From: Ruminiclostridium hungatei
GTDB lineage: Bacteria; Bacillota; Clostridia; Acetivibrionales; DSM-1351
Direction: 5' to 3'
Length of the DNA: 64,000 nt
Assembly: GCF_002051585.1 (NCBI RefSeq)
Contig: NZ_MZGX01000019.1
Location: 53,261 to 117,260 of the forward strand
Within the stretch, counting starts at the first letter, position 1, and every line of letters begins with the position of its first letter. Positions 1-8,624 of this stretch are shown here, one piece after another. Under the pieces are notes generated by a model. That model saw only the letters and a list, made by a program, of their open reading frames with translations, searched no databases and was not told the DNA's origin. The translations under genes were made by a program, and so were the position numbers.

Positions 1-184
1 AAAATAACTGTAAGTAACTGAAGTGCTGGTTAAGGATGTATACAATTAAAAAGTAACCTGTGAGACTGTTCCCTTCCGGACGAATTTTAAAGAAATACTT
101 GTATATAACACTTTTGCTTGAAATAGTACGACTTACAACATGCTTTTTCAGCCGTCGCAGCAACTCCACTATCCAGGTCTCGGG

Positions 185-235
185 TGCTGCTTAAATTGAC
201 ATCGTGTTTGTGTCAATTTAACTGCTAAAGCAGCA
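185..235 (+). promoter_or_regulatory. Inverted-repeat region upstream of the first ABC operon
   Basis: A perfect 11-bp inverted repeat, TTAAATTGACA (191-201) and TGTCAATTTAA (211-221), is nested in TGCTGC (185-190) and GCAGCA (230-235). The left arm contains a TTGACA that could be a -35 box, but no good -10 follows at 17-18 bp. This may be an operator or an RNA hairpin. The rest of 1-408 shows no coding signal. The ribosome site of the next gene is AAAGGGGGA at 390-398. Confidence 0.35.
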
Positions 236-408
236 TGATATAAGCTTACAATTTCAGCAAAAGCTTTTAATCATACCGCGCATTTCTTTAAAGTTGTCCT
301 CGCGTGGACAGTATCAAGCACTTTATTCACGTTCATCATGTTTAACCAACACAATGAGTTAATCCAAGCAGCCATATTTATTTCCACAAAGAAAGGGGGA
401 ATGGGCTT

Positions 409-1200
409 ATGAGTTCAGCAGGAAACACCTGCATTAAAATTGACAATCTCTCAAAGGACTATACTTATGGTTTGAAACCCGGTGGCCCCGGACGGAATGT
501 AATAAAGGGCATAAATCTGGAAATAGGCAGGGGAGAATTCCATATAATCCTTGGCCCCAGCGGCTGCGGAAAATCCACACTGCTAAACATTATTGCTGGA
601 TTTATTTCCAAATCGGAGGGCAGTGTTGCATTGAACGGCACTGAAATCAAAAAACCGGGACGGGACAGAGGTGTGGTATTCCAGAATGCGGATTCTGCAA
701 TATTTCCATGGCTGACGGTAAGAGGAAATGTTGAATACGGCTTGAGAATGAAGGGAATGGCTTCGGGAAAACGCAGGCAGATATCTTCGGAGTATATCAG
801 GCTGGTGGGGCTGGAAAGCCATGAGAATAAATACCCGGGAGAACTTTCAGGAGGAATGAAGCAAAGGGTTCAGATGGCAAGAAGCCTTTCAAATGATTCG
901 GAAATTTTGATTATGGACGAACCTTTTGGAGCTCTGGATGCTCATACCAGAAGGATTATGCAGACTGAGCTTGTAAGGATATGGCAGGAAACCGGAAAAA
1001 CCATTATTTTTGTAACCCATGACATAACCGAAGCTATAATACTAGGTCAAAGAATCAGTATTATGTCAAAGTCACCGGATGCCACCATATATAAAATATA
1101 TGAAAATACTTTGCCCTATCATAGGAATGCGGCTTCACCGGGATTTTCAGCATTGTTCGGGCAAATACAGGGGCACTTTGATTTTGGAGAAAATATTTGA
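409..1200 (+). CDS. ABC transporter ATPase, SsuB/TauB-like
   Basis: This is the ATP-hydrolysing subunit of a nitrate/sulfonate/taurine-type importer, acting on the inner face of the membrane. The 263-residue protein has Walker A (GPSGCGKST, about residues 49-57), the signature LSGGMKQR, Walker B ending ILIMDEPFGALD and the H-loop VTHD. ATG at 409 follows the Shine-Dalgarno AAAGGGGGA. It pairs with the permease 43 bp downstream, but no binding-protein gene follows; the next gene is a radical SAM protein. The family also moves thiamine precursors and other small molecules, so the substrate is not fixed by sequence. Confidence 0.9.
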   Translation: MSSAGNTCIKIDNLSKDYTYGLKPGGPGRNVIKGINLEIGRGEFHIILGPSGCGKSTLLNIIAGFISKSEGSVALNGTEIKKPGRDRGVVFQNADSAIFPWLTVRGNVEYGLRMKGMASGKRRQISSEYIRLVGLESHENKYPGELSGGMKQRVQMARSLSNDSEILIMDEPFGALDAHTRRIMQTELVRIWQETGKTIIFVTHDITEAIILGQRISIMSKSPDATIYKIYENTLPYHRNAASPGFSALFGQIQGHFDFGENI

Positions 1201-1243
1201 AATTGCAACTTAAAAGAGTATTGAGGGGAAAGGAGAATCAAAA

Positions 1244-2113
1244 GTGGAAAGAGTAATTGAAATAGCGGTGAACCATACGGGAAACAAGCACCGGGAAAAG
1301 AGTGAAAGCCAGGCTGTATATCTTTTTATCAGAACCTTAAGGGCTGCCGTCTGGTTTGCGGCAGAAAAAGGAATACTTACCTGGATACTGCTTTTCGGCA
1401 TATGGGGGATTGCTTCTCTGGCTTATACAGTGGATTTTTTACCCAGTCCGCTGGAAACTATTGCAGGAGCGAAAGAAATTATTTTGGACGGAACCCTGGT
1501 AAGATTTGTTGCAATAAGCTCTCAAAGAGTACTGTGGGGCTGGAGTCTGGGGATTTTATTCGCCGTACCGGCAGGCTTGATAATTGGCCGGTTGGAACTT
1601 TTGAGAAGGATTTTTGAGCCCTTCATAGATTTTCTCAGATTTATCCCCGCCATAGGCTTTTTGACACTGTTTCTGATGTGGTTTGGTGCGGGAGAGCAAT
1701 CCAAGGTGGTACTTATTTTTTATGCCACGGTATTTGTAATATTAATAAATACAATAGTGGGGGTTCTGAGTATTGACAAAAACAGGCTGCAAGCTGCAAG
1801 GTCGCTGGGGGCTTCAGAATTTCAAATTATTTATTCTGTTCTGATTCCTTCTGCACTTCCTCATGTTTTTACCGGCATAAGGCTGGGACTGGGGGGAGCC
1901 TTTACCTCAATCGTTGCGGCAGAGATGCTGGCAGCCAAGGAGGGAATAGGCTTTCTGATATACACCTCAAGACTTTATTTCAGGACGGACTGGATATTTG
2001 TAGGGCTTCTTACCCTTGGGCTTATGGGATATGTCTCTGACCGGCTTATCAGGGCTTTCGGCAAGACGGTATTGGGCAGGTACGGCATTAATGATACCAG
2101 AAAATTTGAATGA
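1244..2113 (+). CDS. ABC transporter permease, SsuC/TauC-like
   Basis: This is the integral membrane subunit of a sulfonate/taurine/nitrate-type importer (BPD_transp_1 family). It has 289 residues with about six hydrophobic segments. The EAA-type cytoplasmic loop that docks the ATPase lies around AARSLGASEFQIIYSVLIPSALP. GTG at 1244 was chosen because AGGGGAAAGGAG lies just upstream. It forms a two-gene transporter set with the ATPase at 409. With no binding protein of its own here, it may use one encoded further downstream. Confidence 0.88.
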   Translation: MERVIEIAVNHTGNKHREKSESQAVYLFIRTLRAAVWFAAEKGILTWILLFGIWGIASLAYTVDFLPSPLETIAGAKEIILDGTLVRFVAISSQRVLWGWSLGILFAVPAGLIIGRLELLRRIFEPFIDFLRFIPAIGFLTLFLMWFGAGEQSKVVLIFYATVFVILINTIVGVLSIDKNRLQAARSLGASEFQIIYSVLIPSALPHVFTGIRLGLGGAFTSIVAAEMLAAKEGIGFLIYTSRLYFRTDWIFVGLLTLGLMGYVSDRLIRAFGKTVLGRYGINDTRKFE

Positions 2114-2137
2114 TTTTACAGTAAAGGAGAGTTTGAT

Positions 2138-3337
2138 ATGAGTGTGAAAAGCAATCTGTATGAGGAAGTAAGAATAAAAAATGAAGTTACGGTGGAGGGA
2201 ATACAAATAACCGAAGAAGTGGATACACTGCTGAAAAGTCTGGATCTGGGAGGAAAATACCAGGAAGAGGTTCATGGTATGTTTGAATACGATAAGGAGC
2301 CTCATGCAGGCATTGCACATCCGGTAGGCTTCAGGTCTCCGGGCGGCTTTCTGTTTCCCTTTAATTCCTACAGGAAATCCAGATTTTCCATAGGCTATGA
2401 CAGGGGTTCATACATTCTGACTGAAAACGGGCACAAGGTCTTTGACATTGATTTTCTGGAAAGGCCTGAATATTACAGTCATGCTACCAGTGACGGGGTT
2501 CAGATGAAAAATATCGCGGTTTATAATCACGAGGGAGTGGTATTTGTAACCTACAGCAACGAGTGCCACTTGAAGGAAAAAGGGCTGGATTGCCTGTACT
2601 GCAACATTAACGCTACAAAAAACACCTACGCTGACGTGGAGGGCATCAAGTGGAAATATCCCAAGCAGATAGCCGAAACAGTAAAACTTGCCTATCAGGA
2701 GCCTGGAAGGCATCATGTAACCTTGACAGGAGGCTTTGTACCAGAGCACCGGGAAATGGATTATTACTTTGATGTTGCCGAGGCAATCCAGCTTGAAACC
2801 GGTTTGGACGATTTTAACGGGACGGCTGTAATCGGAGCACCGGAGGACCATGGTATAATAGACAGGTACAAGGAGGCAGGCTACCGTACCCTGGCCATAA
2901 ATATAGAACTCTGGGACAAAAATATTTTTAAAAGCATCTGCCCGGGCAAGGAGCAGTTAAGCGGAGGCTGGGAGAACTGGAGGTCTTCTCTGGAACATGC
3001 CGCAAAGGTTTTCGGCCATGGAAGGGTACGCTCAAACATAGTGGCGGGGCTGGAGCCAAAGCGTTCAACTTTGGAGGGGATAGAATATCTGGCTTCAAAG
3101 GGCATTGTCTGCTTTGCAGGGGCCTGGTGCCCAAATCCCGGCTCCGAGCTGGAAAACCATAGAAGCCCGGAACCTGAATGGCATTGGGATCTGACCTTGA
3201 AAATAGCAGAGATATTCCGCAAAAACGGATTTACATATGATCAGCTATATGATTGCAGTGCTTCATCAAATTCATGCATACACGATATTTATAGAATTGA
3301 AAGCGGGATATTGCCGGCACTGAAGCAGGCAATATAG
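2138..3337 (+). CDS. Radical SAM protein with CX8CX2C motif, copy 1
   Basis: This 399-residue protein is one of four paralogs in the window. The likely cluster-binding motif is C143-X8-C152-X2-C155 (NECHLKEKGLDCLYCN), wider than the usual CX3CX2C. Blocks shared with the paralogs follow: TGGFVPEHRE, FNGTAVIGAP, YKEAG and HRSPEPEWHW. Downstream parts fit a TIM barrel binding S-adenosylmethionine. The N-terminal block DLGGKYQEEVH is shared with copies 3 and 4. It starts 24 bp after the permease, with AAGGAGA before ATG 2138, so it is probably co-transcribed with the transporter. The reaction is unknown. Confidence 0.75.
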   Translation: MSVKSNLYEEVRIKNEVTVEGIQITEEVDTLLKSLDLGGKYQEEVHGMFEYDKEPHAGIAHPVGFRSPGGFLFPFNSYRKSRFSIGYDRGSYILTENGHKVFDIDFLERPEYYSHATSDGVQMKNIAVYNHEGVVFVTYSNECHLKEKGLDCLYCNINATKNTYADVEGIKWKYPKQIAETVKLAYQEPGRHHVTLTGGFVPEHREMDYYFDVAEAIQLETGLDDFNGTAVIGAPEDHGIIDRYKEAGYRTLAINIELWDKNIFKSICPGKEQLSGGWENWRSSLEHAAKVFGHGRVRSNIVAGLEPKRSTLEGIEYLASKGIVCFAGAWCPNPGSELENHRSPEPEWHWDLTLKIAEIFRKNGFTYDQLYDCSASSNSCIHDIYRIESGILPALKQAI

Positions 3338-3404
3338 CATCGGGCAGCAAACCAGGCCTGCTGAAATCTTTTTAAACAACAGAATAAAAGGTTAATACCC
3401 AAAG

Positions 3405-3472
3405 GCAATTGCCAGAAAGCGTACCGGTTCAGACTTGACTGTATGGACGGTTATTCCGGCAATTGCTTTTTT
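3405..3472 (+). terminator. Stem-loop with T run after radical SAM copy 1
   Basis: GCAATTGCC (3405-3413) is the exact reverse complement of GGCAATTGC (3458-3466), which runs into TTTTTT. The 44-nt loop is long and has its own weak pairing (ACCG with CGGT), so this may be more than a simple terminator. It ends the 409-3337 transcription unit. Confidence 0.5.
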
Positions 3473-3554
3473 GCGTATAGGGCGTTGTGCTAATTCGACA
3501 GGTGAGTTTTACCAGTTGGAAACAGTTATTGCTCAGCAGATACTTCTGTACTAG

Positions 3555-3610
3555 ATTCAATTACGGTTCAAACCCAAACTATCAGCATTCGGCCGATAGT
3601 AATTGACTTT
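3555..3610. repeat. Dispersed intergenic element, short copy
   Basis: This 56-bp element has 8-bp inverted ends (TCAATTAC and GTAATTGA). Its left end (CAATTACGGTT) and its right end (CCGATAGTAATTGACTTT) match a longer copy at 27548-27680 on the other strand. It lies in a gene-free stretch (3338-3854) that otherwise shows only the terminator before it and the promoter after it. Confidence 0.5.
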
Positions 3611-3755
3611 GCGTACCCGTTGAGACAAATTTTCTTACTCTGTGCTGAACATAAAATCAACTAGCATAACGAGTTAAATTAAGATTACACCTCTATTTTA
3701 TAAGTTTACAGTAAAATGTTACTTATAACAGGTAAAACGTACTTATTTACAGTAA

Positions 3756-3784
3756 TTGACAAAAATAGTAAATAGAGTTAATAT
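3756..3784 (+). promoter_or_regulatory. Sigma-A promoter of the metalloprotease gene
   Basis: TTGACA (3756-3761), a 17-bp spacer and TAATAT (3779-3784) give a near-consensus vegetative promoter. It lies about 70 bp before the start codon at 3855. Confidence 0.7.
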
Positions 3785-3854
3785 GTAGATGGATATAACA
3801 ATCTGAATCTAAAGAAATATATATACTCACAAAACAATGAATTGGAGGATACAA

Positions 3855-4499
3855 ATGACAAAGAAAAGAATTCTGATTGGACTGGGCTTTGCCATAATGC
3901 TTGTGATATGTACATTTAGTGTTTTGGCTTATACTTTGGCTCCTACCAGACCTACTGCCAAGAACTTGTCTTTTTACACTAATGGTATGACTCAGACACA
4001 AAAGAATGCTGCTATGGAAGCCGCTTATACATGGTCATGTGTTACAAGAGGAATATCTTTCGGCACTCTTGGGGATAGGACAGGAAAAATCAGCTTTGAT
4101 GATTCATTCTCAGATGTTGGTTTCATGGATTTTAACGTGATTGATTGGTATTATCAAATTCCAACTACAGCATCGGGATACTGCTGGACTGATCAAAATA
4201 ATAATTACAATAAATTTGACATTGTGCTGAATTCAAATTGTTCCTGGGGAAGCGGCAACAGCAGTAATTACCTGGATATGCAGGGCAATTTCACTCACGA
4301 ATTCGGCCACGCGGCAGGCCTGGGCCATAGCGGCACCATGCCGGGAAATGGTTCACCGGCAAATACACCTGCTGCATATTATCCAACTATGTGGCCCAAT
4401 ACTACAGATGTTTGGGGGAATAACGTTACATATTACTGGAGGACATTGGAAAACGATGATATAAGCGGTGTGCAGTATGTATATACACTGATTAAATAA
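3855..4499 (+). CDS. Matrixin-like secreted zinc metalloprotease
   Basis: This is a probable M10A (matrixin/matrilysin-type) peptidase. The zinc site is HEFGHAAGLGH, the HExxHxxGxxH consensus, with three His ligands and a catalytic Glu. A hydrophobic N-terminus (ILIGLGFAIMLVICTFSVLA) serves as signal peptide or anchor, so the enzyme acts outside the cell. No long propeptide is visible; the predicted product is 214 residues. ATG 3855 is preferred over the in-frame ATG at 3837 because GGAGG lies at 3844-3848. The neighbours downstream are two anchored duplicate proteins that could be partners, though nothing in the sequence proves it. Confidence 0.82.
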   Translation: MTKKRILIGLGFAIMLVICTFSVLAYTLAPTRPTAKNLSFYTNGMTQTQKNAAMEAAYTWSCVTRGISFGTLGDRTGKISFDDSFSDVGFMDFNVIDWYYQIPTTASGYCWTDQNNNYNKFDIVLNSNCSWGSGNSSNYLDMQGNFTHEFGHAAGLGHSGTMPGNGSPANTPAAYYPTMWPNTTDVWGNNVTYYWRTLENDDISGVQYVYTLIK

Positions 4500-4513
4500 A
4501 AGGATGAGGTGTT

Positions 4514-4619
4514 ATGAAAGATACATGTGGCAAGTCAAAGTGGATTTCACGCAGCGAAAGCCACTGCGTGTCTTTCATTACTATTTATGTATGCGCTATG
4601 CGCGTAGAGGGGAGATAAA
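4514..4619 (+). promoter_or_regulatory. Conserved 5' leader / possible 34-codon leader ORF, copy 1
   Basis: This segment is repeated almost exactly at 5433-5538, before the next duplicate gene. It can fold with an outer stem GAAAGA (4516-4521)/TCTTTC (4571-4576), an inner stem CACGCAG (4548-4554)/CTGCGTG (4564-4570) and a small hairpin GCGCTATGCGC. It also contains an open frame from ATG 4514 to TAA 4616-4618, ending one base before the ATG of the main gene, as in translational coupling. Whether the RNA fold or the peptide is selected cannot be told from two copies. Confidence 0.45.
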
Positions 4620-5258
4620 ATGAAAAGAAAAATTATTCCGGCAGCATGTTTAGCAGCCGCCGTAGTGCTGCTTTTTGCAGCATATACTATAAATAATGTC
4701 TACAAAGATAAAGACACAGCTAATGCAACAGCAGATATATCCAGTAAAGCTAATTCAGGAATGGGACATTTCAGCGAAATAAGATATGATCAGAATACAC
4801 TTATAGACAGCTCCGACGTTATAGTCAGGTGTATATTCACCGGAAAAAAAGAAACAAAGAATATAACATCTTTAACTAAAAATGGAAGAGGAGAAGATAT
4901 GGAATTTGAGGCTCCTGTAACCACCTACAAAATGAAAACGGTGGAAAGCCTGAAAGGTTCCGTTGATGATAAGTTTGAATTTGGCCTGATAGGTACCGGT
5001 GACGGGAATTTTATAAAGGGCGGAGACTATGTACTGTTTTTAAACTATAACAGCGAACTGGATAAGTATAAGCTTGTAAGCTACAGCCAGGGCTTCAACA
5101 GAGTCAGGGAAATCAGCAAGGAAAAGATAAATGCAGCAAAAGCTGCTGCAGACGGAACGTTATCTCAGGATCAGACAATTGAAATTGAGACGGTTGAAAC
5201 AAACGAGGTAATGAATTATATGGACCTTAAGAATAAAATAAAAGAGCTGGAAAAATAG
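4620..5258 (+). CDS. Anchored extracytoplasmic protein, tandem copy 1
   Basis: This 212-residue protein of unknown function has a short basic N-terminus, a hydrophobic anchor (residues about 9-24) and a predicted outside domain. No lipobox cysteine is visible. Sequence blocks such as DVIVRCIFTGKKET, TYKMKTVESLKGS and GGDYVLFLNYNSE resemble small secreted proteins that form a beta-rich domain, but no catalytic motif is evident. The second copy at 5539 is highly similar, including its leader, so the pair arose by a recent tandem duplication of about 0.75 kb. A terminator follows at 5297. Confidence 0.75.
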   Translation: MKRKIIPAACLAAAVVLLFAAYTINNVYKDKDTANATADISSKANSGMGHFSEIRYDQNTLIDSSDVIVRCIFTGKKETKNITSLTKNGRGEDMEFEAPVTTYKMKTVESLKGSVDDKFEFGLIGTGDGNFIKGGDYVLFLNYNSELDKYKLVSYSQGFNRVREISKEKINAAKAAADGTLSQDQTIEIETVETNEVMNYMDLKNKIKELEK

Positions 5259-5296
5259 CTAGAAGTGATGCAAATATAAACATTCCCATTATGAAG

Positions 5297-5326
5297 AGCC
5301 GGTAGTCTTAATATTGCCGGCTTTTT
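5297..5326 (+). terminator. Rho-independent terminator after copy 1
   Basis: AGCCGG (5297-5302) pairs with CCGGCT (5317-5322), and a short T run follows (5322-5326). Confidence 0.65.
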
Positions 5327-5329
5327 GTA

Positions 5330-5359
5330 TTGACAAGTCATGACTATATGGCATTATAT
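5330..5359 (+). promoter_or_regulatory. Probable promoter of tandem copy 2
   Basis: TTGACA (5330-5335) is followed after 18 bp by TTATAT (5354-5359). Together with the terminator just before, this suggests that the two duplicates are transcribed separately. Confidence 0.5.
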
Positions 5360-5432
5360 GGTTGAAATTCAAAATAGCATAATACAGGTTTGCTTTATGA
5401 ATAAAGGCATATTACATATTTGAGGGGTTAGC

Positions 5433-5538
5433 GTGAAAGATATATGTGGCAAGTCAAAGTGGATTTCACGCAGAGAAAGCCACTACGTGTCTTTCATAAC
5501 TATTTATGTATGCGCTATGCGCGTAGATGGGAGATAAA
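5433..5538 (+). promoter_or_regulatory. Conserved 5' leader / possible leader ORF, copy 2
   Basis: This is the near-identical second copy of the 4514-4619 leader. The open frame begins with GTG 5433 and ends at TAA 5535-5537, again just before the ATG of the main gene. Relative to copy 1, four of five differences within the frame change an amino acid. The inner stem gains one C-A mismatch (CACGCAG/CTACGTG), while the outer GAAAGA/TCTTTC stem is intact. Confidence 0.45.
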
Positions 5539-6186
5539 ATGAAAAGAAAAATTATTCCGGCAGCTTGTGTAACAGCCGCCATAGTGCTGCTTTTTGCAGC
5601 ATATATTATAAATAATGTCTGCACAGACACAGCTACTGCAACAGCAGGCATAACCAGTATGGATAATTCCGGCATGGCTAATTGTGGAACAAGCTACTTC
5701 AGTGAAATGAGATATGATGAAAATACGCTTATAGGCAGCTCTGACGTAATAGTCAGGTGCATATTCACCGGAGAAAAAGAAACTAAAACCGTAACTGCCT
5801 TGACAAAAAACGGTAAAGGGGAAGAGGATGGAATGGTGGCCCCTGTAACCACCTACAAGATGAAAACCGTGGAAGGCCTGAAAGGTTCCGTTGACGATAA
5901 GTTTGAATTCGGTTTAATAGGTACCGGTGACGGGAATTTTGTAAAGGGCGGAGACTATGTACTGTTTTTAAACTATAACAGCGAATTGGATAAATATAAG
6001 CTTGTAAGCTACGGACAGGGTATCAACAGGGTCAAGGAAATCACCAGGGCAGGTGAAGGTACTGCAATATCTTCAGCAGACGGCACGATGTCTCAGGACG
6101 GGAATATTGAAATTGAGACGATAGAAACAAACGAGGTAATGAATTACTTGGAGCTTAAGAATAAAATAAAAGAATTGGAAAAATAG
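5539..6186 (+). CDS. Anchored extracytoplasmic protein, tandem copy 2
   Basis: This 215-residue paralog of the 4620 protein has the same anchor and the same core blocks (GLIGTGDGNF, GGDYVLFLNYNSELDKYKLVSYG). It differs mainly in the linker after the anchor and in the segment before the C-terminus. ATG 5539 is chosen by alignment with copy 1; an in-frame ATG at 5527 lies inside the conserved leader. Function is unknown. The close match of coding and leader sequence argues for recent duplication, possibly with functional drift in the linker. Confidence 0.75.
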   Translation: MKRKIIPAACVTAAIVLLFAAYIINNVCTDTATATAGITSMDNSGMANCGTSYFSEMRYDENTLIGSSDVIVRCIFTGEKETKTVTALTKNGKGEEDGMVAPVTTYKMKTVEGLKGSVDDKFEFGLIGTGDGNFVKGGDYVLFLNYNSELDKYKLVSYGQGINRVKEITRAGEGTAISSADGTMSQDGNIEIETIETNEVMNYLELKNKIKELEK

Positions 6187-6457
6187 AATAATATTTTAAT
6201 TGTTTGCCTTATGATAAATAAGGAGCCGGAGATATATATAATTTGTGACGGCATATAATAATAGCCGTTAATAATTTTACAGCCAGGAGCCTTAATAAAC
6301 AGCAATAAAATGTGCTGAAAATCATACAAGCTCTATATATTTTTTGCTGTGCCACCCCATCTTTTTAAACTCCAAATTTAGTCCACCATATATCCAAATA
6401 TACTCTATTGTTCAGGAAAAGATATGAGACTACAATATAAAATAACAAATTGAAGTC

Positions 6458-6504
6458 AAAAACCTAGTAAATATATATGTGAAATAATATATTGCCGGGT
6501 TTTT
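6458..6504 (+). terminator. Candidate terminator in the 6187-6574 gap
   Basis: AAAACC near 6459 pairs with GGTTTT ending at 6504, enclosing AT-rich complementary sequence, and the downstream arm is itself T-rich. A weaker hairpin, ACGGC (6248-6252)/GCCGT (6264-6268), lies earlier in the gap. Nothing else is visible between 6187 and 6574, and no clear promoter was found for the operon beginning at 6575. Confidence 0.4.
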
Positions 6505-6574
6505 CTCAAATTCAAAGGAACTGCCCCTGGCAAGTCAGGGCTGCCTTTATGAAAAGCATAAGGAGGATATCATT

Positions 6575-7012
6575 ATGTCAATTGATAAGGAAGAAATTAA
6601 AGTTTACTTGAATAACAGCAAGACTCTGGCCCTTGCAACGGTGAATGAAGCCGGAGAACCGGATATCAGAACTCTTGGGGGGTACGGTGTATCCGGTTTG
6701 GAGGTATATTTTGCCACGGCAAAAGAAAGCAATAAGGTTAAGCAGTTGGAGAGTAATAATGAAGTCGCCGTATTATTCCAGCATGAAAATCAGACAATAC
6801 CTGATTTTGTAAATGTAACTCTGTACGGAAGGGCTTTACTGACTGAGGGTGATGATTTGGGCGCCGGCAGGCAGGCTATTTTGCAAAGAAGACCCCAACT
6901 GTCTTCAGCGATACATAATCATAATATTTACAGGATTAAAACCGAAAGAATCAAGGTTCTGGATTTTAAAGCCTCTGAACCGGCGGAGAGAGTTAACACA
7001 ATAACTTTATAG
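6575..7012 (+). CDS. FMN-binding split-barrel (pyridoxamine oxidase-like) protein
   Basis: This 145-residue protein resembles the pyridoxamine 5'-phosphate oxidase-like split-barrel family, small cytosolic flavin- or F420-binding proteins. Typical blocks are TLALATVNEAGEPDIRTLG near the N-terminus and VYFATAKESNKVKQL. It lacks the extended C-terminus of true PdxH, so vitamin B6 synthesis is unlikely. It is the first gene of the operon that includes the nitrogenase-like trio (35 bp to the next gene). ATG 6575 follows AAGGAGGAT. A role as flavin redox partner or in stress protection is inferred from context only. Confidence 0.75.
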   Translation: MSIDKEEIKVYLNNSKTLALATVNEAGEPDIRTLGGYGVSGLEVYFATAKESNKVKQLESNNEVAVLFQHENQTIPDFVNVTLYGRALLTEGDDLGAGRQAILQRRPQLSSAIHNHNIYRIKTERIKVLDFKASEPAERVNTITL

Positions 7013-7047
7013 CATCACATCCAGTCAGAGAAGGGAGGCCTTCAGAT

Positions 7048-7809
7048 ATGAAAAACCTAAGAGTAATTCTGCTAAGTCTGATAATACCGGCGGCAGTAAT
7101 CATATTCTGGAGTATTGCAACAGCCCGGGGAATAGCGCCTGAAGCCATATTGCCAAGTATAAGGAGCGTTCTTAAGGTATTTAAGGAAAACCTGGCGTCG
7201 GGACAGCTTGAGCTGGACCTGGGAATAAGCCTTATGAGGGTTGTAAAGGGATATTTTGCCGCAGTTCTGCTGGGAGTAATACTTGGAACCACCATGGGCA
7301 TGTCAAAAAATATGAATTATATTTTTTCCCTTACTTTGAATGCAATACGTCAGATTCCCATGATGGCGTGGATTCCGCTGATTATTTTGTGGTTCGGTAT
7401 AGACGAATTATCAAAGATAGTGGTAATTATACTTGGAGCCTTCTTTCCCATCATGGTAAATACCTTCAGCGGCATCAGGGGCACTCCGCCCGGCTATATT
7501 GAAATAGCCAGGCTGTATAAGCTGAGCAGATGGAATACCTTCAGAAAAGTATATCTGCCTTCTGCAATACCGCAAATCTTTGTGGGCCTGAAGCTGGGAC
7601 TTGGAATATCCTGGATGGCTGTCGTAGCTGCCGAGCTCATTGCCTCCACCGAAGGAATAGGTTTCAGAATCAGCGATGCAAGAAGCCTCATGAAGCCGGA
7701 TGTTGTCATAATGGGAATGATTGTGATTGGTGTAGTTGGAATATTGATGGATAAGATACTCACGTTTGTTTCGAGAAAAGCTACTCCGTGGATAGGAAGC
7801 AAAAGGTGA
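7048..7809 (+). CDS. ABC transporter permease, SsuC-like
   Basis: This 253-residue integral membrane subunit of a sulfonate/nitrate/taurine-type importer has a first hydrophobic segment from about residue 5. The EAA-type loop (ARLYKLSRWNTFRKVYLPSA) lies at about residues 150-170, and it ends in a basic tail. Start ATG 7048 follows GGGAGG. It is followed by its ATPase (26 bp) and a lipoprotein binding protein, making the only complete importer in the window. The arrangement directly upstream of the H/D/K genes suggests that the imported molecule is their substrate or a cofactor precursor. Confidence 0.9.
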   Translation: MKNLRVILLSLIIPAAVIIFWSIATARGIAPEAILPSIRSVLKVFKENLASGQLELDLGISLMRVVKGYFAAVLLGVILGTTMGMSKNMNYIFSLTLNAIRQIPMMAWIPLIILWFGIDELSKIVVIILGAFFPIMVNTFSGIRGTPPGYIEIARLYKLSRWNTFRKVYLPSAIPQIFVGLKLGLGISWMAVVAAELIASTEGIGFRISDARSLMKPDVVIMGMIVIGVVGILMDKILTFVSRKATPWIGSKR

Positions 7810-7835
7810 TACATTTGTGAAGGGAGTCGGGGCAT

Positions 7836-8609
7836 ATGGCCGGGCAGGTTTTAAAAATAAAAGATTTATACAAATCCTTTAAGGTGGGCAAGGATGAGAT
7901 TCCGGTTTTGCAGAATATCAGCCTTGAATTCCGGAAAGGCGAATTTGTAACTATTGTGGGGCACAGCGGCTGCGGAAAGAGCACCTTGCTGAAAATCATT
8001 GCCGGGTTGGTGGAATATGAGACCGGCGAAGTCACCTACGGAGAGAAAAGGATAACCGCACCGGGAACTGACCGGGGAATGGTATTTCAGGAACACAGGC
8101 TGCTTCCCTGGCTGACCATTGAAGAAAATATAGGTTTTGGCCTGTTCAGCTTATCAAAGGAGAAAAAGAAAGCTGCCATTTCCAAGCATGTTGAATTAGT
8201 CAGGCTCAATGGCTTTGAGAAAGCATATCCCAGTCAGCTTTCCGGGGGAATGGCCCAAAGGGCGGCAATTGCCAGAGGACTTGCAAGCAATCCCGAGATA
8301 CTGCTGCTGGATGAGCCCTTCGGAGCACTGGATGCCTTGACCAGAATCCAGATGCAGAAAGAAATTCTGAGGATATGGAAAGAGGAAAAAACCACCATGA
8401 TCATGGTCACTCATGACATTGATGAAGCAATATTTCTCGGACAAAAGGTAGTGGTAATGTCAGCGCGGCCAGGTGAAATCAAGGAGATTATAGATGTGAA
8501 CACCGCTACTGTAAAGGACAGGGGAAGCACTGAGTTTGCACATATAAAGAAAAGGATCTACAATCATTTCTTTGAGGACGAAAATATGGAAATTGAGTAC
8601 GTAATCTGA
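7836..8609 (+). CDS. ABC transporter ATPase, SsuB-like
   Basis: This 257-residue nucleotide-binding subunit has Walker A (GHSGCGKST, residues 42-50), the signature LSGGMAQR, Walker B ILLLDEPFGALD and the H-loop VTHD. The start ATG 7836 follows AAGGGAGTCGGGG. Because the downstream permease/binding-protein set at 16370-18336 has no ATPase, this protein or the one at 409 may energise that permease as well. It belongs to the same operon as the permease at 7048 and the binding protein at 8625. Confidence 0.9.
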   Translation: MAGQVLKIKDLYKSFKVGKDEIPVLQNISLEFRKGEFVTIVGHSGCGKSTLLKIIAGLVEYETGEVTYGEKRITAPGTDRGMVFQEHRLLPWLTIEENIGFGLFSLSKEKKKAAISKHVELVRLNGFEKAYPSQLSGGMAQRAAIARGLASNPEILLLDEPFGALDALTRIQMQKEILRIWKEEKTTMIMVTHDIDEAIFLGQKVVVMSARPGEIKEIIDVNTATVKDRGSTEFAHIKKRIYNHFFEDENMEIEYVI

Positions 8610-8624
8610 GACGGAGGAAGCATT

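Noticed and set aside
3561..3580. T-arm-like GGTTCAAACCC suggesting a tRNA
   Set aside because: The flanking bases do not form a T-stem and no acceptor or anticodon arm is found upstream.
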